A stretch of 64,000 nt of DNA from Platerodrilus igneus (Eukaryota > Arthropoda > Insecta > Coleoptera > Lycidae): NCBI GenBank assembly GCA_036346225.1, contig JARFIW010001188.1, forward strand, positions 186,001 to 250,000, given 5' to 3'. Position numbers and translations under genes: made by a program. Each line of letters starts with the position of its first letter. The first letter of the stretch is position 1. Shown piece after piece: positions 57,962 to 64,000 of the stretch. The notes under the pieces are model-generated. The model saw only the letters and a program-made list of their open reading frames with translations, did not search any database and was not told the DNA's origin.

Positions 57962-58496
57962 TTTCCAGGATTCTAGAATGCTTCTAGCAATCAAACACAC
58001 AAAACGCCGCCAGCACTGTTCATTTTCGCCAGGCCTGGAAGGTTCTCGTAATTACCAGAAGATGAGTCATATCTTTAAATCTGAGTATATATAACACCGC
58101 TGAAAAATGCAAGGGTCAGTCTATACTTGAATGTCTAATATAAATTATATCGTGTACAGTAAACGTAGTTGAGCTTTTAGGAGTTCAAGAATTTATACAT
58201 AAATGTTATATGCTGTGTCTAATGTACATGCAGCTTGTAGTATACAAAAATAAATAGAAGTGTATAAACAAATAGTTGTGTTAGTGTTGTTAATGGACCT
58301 ATGGTAAAGAAGTTAGTTTAAGAAGAAATTAGTGCTTGTAAATTCATTAGTGTAATAGTGCTTCATTGTTAAGTGGACTGAAAACATCTATAAATAAGGC
58401 ATATACTGTTAATTAGACTTGTGAACAGTGAGTAATAAAGACGTTTGTTATTACTTGTTTTAAATTAACGAAACGCGGTAGTAGTAGCCCGTTACA
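57903..58496 (+). repeat. Ty3/gypsy 3' LTR
   Basis: 594 bp with about seven substitutions relative to the 5' LTR. Its first ~60 bp are also the last ~20 codons of the macrodomain-CCCH reading frame. Confidence 0.93.
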
Positions 58497-59184
58497 ATAA
58501 TAATTATAAATGTCCTTGATATACTGGATACAATACTTGAACAAACCAAGCGAGACAATTTGTACCTCCATATTTAAACACTTACTGGAATATTTTTTTA
58601 TTTCCTTCCACACAGGTGATTACGTTGCTGGCCAGATTTGCAAAACAATTTTAAAACCCTCTATAACAATTAAGTAATTATTTTAGCTATTCTTTCATTG
58701 CTAAAATTTCAAACGCTCACTAAAAAACATCATCAATCAATCCGCACGCATTTTTAACTGACGATACACGAAACTCATAATTCAGTGTGCATTTATTTAA
58801 CGGCACAATCGTAACCCAATACTTTAAAAATGCTACTTCAAGTGTTCCGACTACTACATAATGCTCTCTGAGGACCATATGCACCGTTTGAACGTTAAGC
58901 GTAGCTTTGTTAAGCGCGCTTATTTAATAAAGCTCGGCTTAGAAATTTCCCTTATGCACCGCAGCAATAATTATCAATCTTAGTTAAGCCGTTGTGCAGT
59001 CGTTTCGCAATATGGCAACCTGGCCATTCCGGTTTTTTTTTACTGTCAAATATTTAAAAATCTGTCAGTTTTCAACTGTCTACGTCCAGATACGGTTTAA
59101 CAGGTGGGGTATAAATAATGCACTATTAATTTTGATTTTATTGTACTTCTATTTAAGTATTTCATTAAAAACCATTAAGGGATA
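58497..59184. other. Spacer and left end of the Harbinger element
   Basis: No gene. Between 58850 and 58990 there are repeated words ('atgcaccg' twice, 'aagctcggctta', 'gttaagc') that recur partly near 61890 ('aagctcggctta'), so an element end is probably here, but I could not define inverted termini or a target duplication. Confidence 0.4.
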
Positions 59185-60277
59185 ATGCAGCAGATACATA
59201 AAAAAAGAACACCAAACTTTTCCTATTCCGAAAAGTGCCATTTGTTAAAGATTATCGTTGATGATAAATACGCGTCAATTTTGGAAGACAACAAAACAGA
59301 CAGAACTACTACAATTCAGAAGCAAAATGCGTGGATTAAAATTGAAGCCGATTTTAATTCAACATCAGTCACTAGTATTTTCCGAAGTGCAACTTCGTTG
59401 AAGAAATGTTATGAAAATAGGAAGAAAAAGTTTCGTAAGACTTTGGCAAATGAAAGGCAAGAGGCGAATTGTACAGGAGGGGGCCCTCCTTCAAAAATAT
59501 AAAAAGATGAAACCGACGACGTGTTAATAAACATAATTAATCAAAAGACTTTGCTTGGGCTACAAAATACATTTGATGACGATGCTGATGCTATAGTAGT
59601 ATCACAAGCAAACAATTCGGGCTTAGTTAATGAATCACTGTACGAATTTGATTTTGAAGAAGGAAATGTCATAAAAGAAACTGACGAGATACCATTACCT
59701 GTAAGTATATTAAAAATCATTCTGTTTTACCACTTTACTAATTATTACTCAAATATTTTGATTAAACAATGCCATTATATGACCCAATTTATATAAATTA
59801 AAGCATTTTTCTATTAAAAATTGTTTGTAGATAAATTATGTGTTCTTTTTACAGGGCCCCAACACTGGAACACTCCAATTGCATGAAGACGATACGTCGA
59901 TTTTAGATTGGACAAAATGTTCTTCCAAGAAACTTCGAATGCCTATTAACAAACAATTGACATTCCATGAAAGTATTGAAAAAACAACCCCAGACATAGA
60001 GGTTAGTTTTAATAGTAGTCAATTTCCTATCTTCAAATGGATTTTTTTGCAGAAAACTTTGACCCTAAAAAGAACATCTCGAAGACGGCCACCTACCGTA
60101 GTAAAAGCGTTGACCTCTTCTGACGTGGCTAAGAAATATAACTTGCTTCTAGATAAAAGACTGTCCCTTATGGAAGCTCAGCTTCATCATATAGAAAAAG
60201 AAAATGTGCTCATTATTAAAAAACATCAATTAGAGGTCGAAATATTAGAATTAGAATTACAAGCTAAAAAGAAGTGA
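59185..60277 (+). CDS. Myb/SANT-like accessory protein of the Harbinger element
   Basis: In PIF/Harbinger elements this protein binds DNA and helps bring the transposase to the ends and the nucleus. ATG 59185; residues ~8-95 form a helix-rich domain (FSYSEKCHLLKII, QKQNAWIKIEADFN, SLKKCYENRKKKFRK), typical of the Myb/SANT-like group. A TAA at 59500-59502 interrupts, with the frame open again at once (DDVLINIINQK). Exon 1 ends at 59700 (donor gtaagt); the next exon begins at 59855, in phase (GPNTGTLQLHED). A possible 51-nt intron (60002-60052, GTTAGT...TTGCAG) lies in the second part; removing it keeps the frame. The C-terminus is a charged coiled coil (LSLMEAQLHHIEKENVLIIKKHQLEVEILELELQ). Confidence 0.7.
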
Positions 60278-60445
60278 ACTAATAGGTGTAATATGTACAC
60301 CCTGTGTCTTTTTTGTTTAGCTTTTTTTGTGTTCTTTTGTTTTCTTTTGATGTAGATATTTACCTGTAATTTGATATAAGCACTTTTGATAATAAATAAA
60401 CAAGGGTATTAATATCGTATTTATTTATATTTATACATTGAAACG

Positions 60446-61726
60446 TCATAAATGTGCAAAATAATTATTGATAATTTCATTTCTAAAATCGTACTGCAAA
60501 TTTTGGTGTGGATTAACTTGGCCTATTTGACCTTGTTCAATTAAATATTCAAGTTCATCGGCATTAATGCCAATTGGAGGTGGTGGAACATCGATACTCA
60601 TCCTACGAGCAATATTGTGTAGCACTGCAGTAGCAATAATTATTGTTAGCGTGGTTTCCACTTTACATCTCATCCTATAACAAAGTGCAGGAAATCGCCT
60701 TTTTCAAATACCGAATGTACGTTCGGGTGTGTTCCGTGTTCTAATATGTGCTTCATTATATAGTTGTTGTGCTTGTCCAATAGGATTTGCTAGTGGTGTT
60801 AGCAGATATGATTTCAGAGGATATGCGCTATCCCCTGAAAATGAATACCTATAGTTGATAGAAGTGACAAAATTATTGGTGGTAATTCATGTTTACATTA
60901 AATTTAAAAATGCACAACTTATTAGTAGCTGCCTACCAAGAAGAACACTTGTTCCAAATTCACCAGCCTCAAATCTTGTCCTCAACCGGCTGTTGTTAAA
61001 AATAGTAGCATCGTGACTTGAACCTGGCCATCTAGCAACGATATTAACAATTTCCAAATTACTATTACAAACTACTTGCACGTTTATAGAAAAGTATGAT
61101 TTTCTGTTTCTGAATACTTCCCCTTCCTCTCCTACAAAAAAAACTAACATACTTGATACTATTAGTTTTTATTTACCTGGAGAACGTATTTTGATGTGTG
61201 TACAATCAATGGTTCCAATGACCCGAGGAAAACGTGCCACACGGTAAAAGTTACTTTGAATCACTGTGCTTTCTCTGGGAGTTCTGGGTAATGTGATAAA
61301 TCTATTATGTAAACCAGCAATTGCTTCAGATACTTTTTTTATTATACAAGACACTGTACTCTGATCCATTCTCATACAATCTCCAACATTTATTTGGTGC
61401 CCATTACTAGCATAATATAAAAGGGCTGTTAGCAGTTAATTCATAGGGGATACACAATTGTTTCTAAAATAAAATATTTTTTCACATATTATACACTATT
61501 TATATTCTCTATATTACAACTCTATATCATATTCCAGCCTATCTTGAATAAACTCCAAAACAGTAATTGCACATTCCTTTGTAAACCTAAACCTGCGAAA
61601 AAACGCCATATCACTCAATTCCTGTATATAATCAACCCTGTTGTAAATCTGCTGTGGAAATCCAAACTCAATTATATCTAGTATTTCGTTGTCATCTTCA
61701 ACCACAATTTCATCTTCTATTTCCAT
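60446..61726 (-). pseudogene. PIF/Harbinger (HARBI1-like) DDE transposase, introns and one nonsense codon
   Basis: Read on the minus strand from 61726. The N-terminal segment 61726-61514 (FFRRFRFTKECAITVLEFI) is followed by 61375 to about 61177, with the first acid in GTIDCTHIKIRSPG. A 45-nt GT-AG intron (61176-61132) joins in phase to EEGEVFRNRKSYFSINVQVV and the second acid in WPGSSHDATIF. A further exon starts near 60830 with GDSAYPL and holds NTPERTFGI with the likely third acid; a TGA follows where the family usually has Trp. The last segment ends at 60446. The 61376-61513 gap may be another intron or a damaged segment. Confidence 0.85.
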
Positions 61727-62073
61727 TTTTTTATATAACTATAAATGACACGTTTTTAAAAAACTAAACTTTTGGGCAGTCACGATTAAAAACAGGTGAT
61801 GTTATAGGTTATGTTATATATATATTGTATATAGGCGGGCCGTTGCTAAAGAACCGTCGTGTATAATTTATCAATATTAAAATATTTAAGCTCGGCTTAT
61901 ATACTTAAGCCGTCAAATATCACGAGCGTCTCGCGGTAGAAATAACGCGGCTGTAATGACAGTTGTAAACAGATTGAGGTTACCTAATTTTTTTGTTTAC
62001 ATATAGTGAATGATATCTATGGAAGTTACCTATTAATTTAGTTTATCCTGTTATTTGTAAACGAGGAGTAAAA
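61727..62073. other. Spacer
   Basis: Probable right end of the Harbinger element (an 'aagctcggctta' word at about 61890 also occurs near 58930) and upstream region of the next transposase gene. No gene seen. Confidence 0.35.
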
Positions 62074-64000
62074 ATGAATACTTGCGAAGATTGTGGTTTT
62101 GAGTTTACACAAAAGAAGAATTTGTATGCCCATTTAAGAAAGATTCATAATTTTGAATATAGGAAACCAGTTACTTTAACTAGTAAATTTATGTGTGATA
62201 CATGTGGCAAATCCTTGACCAGTAAAGCAACTTTACGTCGTCATTGCAGAACTGTTCATAACAGTATTCTAATAATTCTCAACTCGTCAAGAATCAAGTG
62301 CTTTTATGAAAATTGTACAACACATCTAAAGGGATTTAAAAAACTTCGACAACATTTGGCAAATGAACATCAAATTGAAACTAAACTTGATCAACTACAT
62401 TTTAGTTCACAATTAGGTTTGAAGATTATTCTGCAAAGTGTTAATTATATACTAATTTTATTCTGTTCAACAGAGTTAAAAACTGAAAAACCAAGAACAG
62501 AAACAATCTTTGGCAATGTATATACTTCACACTTCAGCTAAATTATTGTCTGATGGCACCAAAAAGAAGTACTATAATTGCCATCGATCGTACAACTACA
62601 TTCCAAAAGGCAAGGGTTTTAGAAGCTTAAAAAGCACAGGCACTAATAAAATTGGAAGTGTTTGTCCCTCAAAAATGGAAGCGACGATAAAGAACGATGG
62701 GTCTGTTGCAGTAGACTTCAGGACAACTCATGTTGGACATACCAACGATATTGGTCGAGGTTTTTTAAGTAAAGAGAGTAAAGCAGAAATTGCAGGTATT
62801 TTCAAACATAAAGTTCTAGTTTGAAATTTTAAAATTGATGTGTTTCAGGAAAATTAAAGGAAGGTATTACATTTCAACATATATTGGATGATGTTCGTAA
62901 TTCTGCTTTAAAACAAGAAAATTCACAGAGAATTTTGTTGTTAGAAACAAAAGATATGCACAATATTGTTAGGGACTTCAATATTGAGTATGGTGCGAAA
63001 CGTCACCTAAATGATGCAATTAGCGTGCGGCTCTGGGTAGAGGAGCTGATGAACTTAGGAAGCGACTGCCCAGTGTTATATTATAAAAGCCAAGGTGTAG
63101 AAGGAAACCCAAATGACTCAAAAATAATTTTAGATGTTCAAGATTTTGCATTAGTCATAATCACTTGTTTTCAACGTGAACAGTTGCTTAAATTTGGGAA
63201 TAACAACGTGTGCGTTGATGGTACACATGGTACAAATAGTTACGATTTTCAGCTCTACACACTAATGACAGTGGATGAATTTGGTTCAGGGTGCCCAGTG
63301 GCATTTTGTTTTTCAAATCGTGCTGACGAAATGATTTTCAAGTTGTTTTTTGGAAAAATTAAATCAAGAGTGGGTATTATATCAACTACTGTTTTTATGT
63401 CTGATGATGCTCCAGCATTTTATAATGCATGGTCTTATGTTATGGCCAAGGTACCTCACCAGTTGCTATGTACCTGGCATGTGGATCGTAATTTGCGCAA
63501 GAATTTGTCAAAAATCAATGGAGGGATTGAAAAGAAAGTAGTAGTATATAAATCCCTTCGTGTTTTATTACAGTGTGTATCTATTGACGAATTTAATGAC
63601 ATTTTAAATCAGGTAGTAGAAGATCTTTATGACGATGTTGATACACAATCGTCCAACATCTTGGGCATATTGCTATCGATTGGGTTTAGGAATAAACACT
63701 AACATGTATCTTGAATCGATGCACAAAGTTTTGAAGTATGTGTATTTGGAAAGTCGGAAAGTAAATCGTTTGGACAAAAGCATTAATGCAGTAATGAAAA
63801 TTGCTCGAGATAGCTTGTTTAAACGTATAATTAAACTTGCAAAGAATACTTCCAGTGACAAAATTAATAGAAATAAACAAAGTCATAAAGCAAGTCTTAC
63901 AATTACATCAGATTTTATTAGACGTCTTGAAAATGATAAGGAATTTTTAGTTACGTCGTCCACTTGTGCTTTTCAACAGTATCAAGTTACTAGAGTAGAT
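62074..64000 (+). pseudogene. Second MULE transposase with C2H2 fingers (3' end outside window)
   Basis: Starts at ATG 62074 with three C2H2 fingers (CEDC..H-x4-H, CDTC..H-x4-H, CFYENC..H-x4-H). A break or intron near 62420-62475 leads to a second segment (from about 62510: YYNCHRSYNYIPKGKG, then GSVCPSKMEATI), a FAR1/WRKY-GCM1-like N-terminal domain common in MULEs. A short intron probably ends at the AG near 62846. The MULE core follows at 62884-63702: D in CVDGTHGTN, D in MSDDAPAFYNAW, and C/H in LCTWHVDRNLRKNL. A shift near 63685 leads to NMYLESMHKVLKYVYLE, which runs open to the window end. Different lineage from the foldback transposase. Confidence 0.8.

Larger units (their letters stand above)
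51967..58496 (+). mobile_element. Ty3/gypsy LTR retrotransposon carrying a macrodomain-CCCH module (6530 bp)
   Basis: Two 594-bp LTRs (51967-52560 and 57903-58496) begin TGTTGCGAGC and end GTTACA, and differ at about seven positions (near 1.2%). ATAA flanks both sides (51963-51966 and 58497-58500), a 4-bp target duplication. TGG at 52562 starts a candidate primer-binding site. Internal order is Gag, protease, RT/RNase H, integrase, then an extra module with a macrodomain and a CCCH finger. The body has several stops and frameshifts. Confidence 0.93.
59185..61726. mobile_element. PIF/Harbinger DNA transposon (coding part)
   Basis: Two convergent genes, a Myb/SANT-like DNA-binding protein on the plus strand (59185-60277) and a DDE transposase on the minus strand (60446-61726), are the standard PIF/Harbinger pair. 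Coordinates cover the genes only; terminal inverted repeats were not resolved. Confidence 0.75.

Noticed and set aside
58994..59185. Short open frame upstream of the Harbinger SANT-like gene
   Set aside because: Hydrophobic, no motif, and ends where the better-supported ATG 59185 begins.
58850..61900. Exact Harbinger termini
   Set aside because: Shared words such as 'aagctcggctta' occur on both sides but in direct rather than inverted orientation; I could not fix ends or a target duplication.

Overview
The window looks like intergenic, repeat-packed DNA from an arthropod, most likely an insect. It is AT-rich. It carries BEL/Pao and Ty3/gypsy LTR retrotransposons, an RTE-type non-LTR fragment, MULE, CACTA-like and PIF/Harbinger DNA transposons, and Polinton/adintovirus-like debris. 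GT-AG introns occur inside transposon genes. I found no convincing ordinary host gene and could not assign a species.

Layout. 1-1931: 3' half of a Ty3/gypsy element (pol end plus a probable 3' LTR). 2033-29613: one giant foldback transposon of about 27.6 kb, bounded by a 7-bp direct repeat. Its two inverted arms are tandem arrays of a ~146-bp satellite (left about 6.3 kb, right about 14.8 kb). Between the arms lies a ~4-kb broken gene for a MULE-like transposase followed by a Ulp1-type protease and a PHD finger. The layout resembles Drosophila FB-NOF. 29649-36974: a CACTA/EnSpm-like element with CACTG ends and two genes, a zinc-finger transposase and a spliced protein that begins with a CIDE-N domain. 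37260-38420: degraded BEL/Pao integrase on the minus strand. 38990-49740: scattered Polinton/adintovirus-like remnants (DNA polymerase B pieces, packaging ATPase, an associated ORF), split by a BEL/Pao element (41442-47791, 424-bp LTRs, target duplication GACGG). 50058-51560: tRNA-like sequence and an RTE-type non-LTR fragment. 51967-58496: a Ty3/gypsy element with 594-bp LTRs. Between integrase and 3' LTR it carries an OARD1/TARG1-type macrodomain joined to a CCCH zinc finger. 59185-61726: a PIF/Harbinger element with two convergent genes (Myb/SANT-like protein and DDE transposase). 62074-64000: a second MULE transposase with C2H2 fingers, cut by the window end.

Most reading frames carry a few stops or frameshifts, so few copies look autonomous now. 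The points most worth following are the satellite-armed foldback giant, the macrodomain-CCCH module inside a retrotransposon, and the CIDE-N protein encoded beside a CACTA-like transposase. Parts of the satellite arms, especially the left, show deletion-rich monomers that may be assembly noise.
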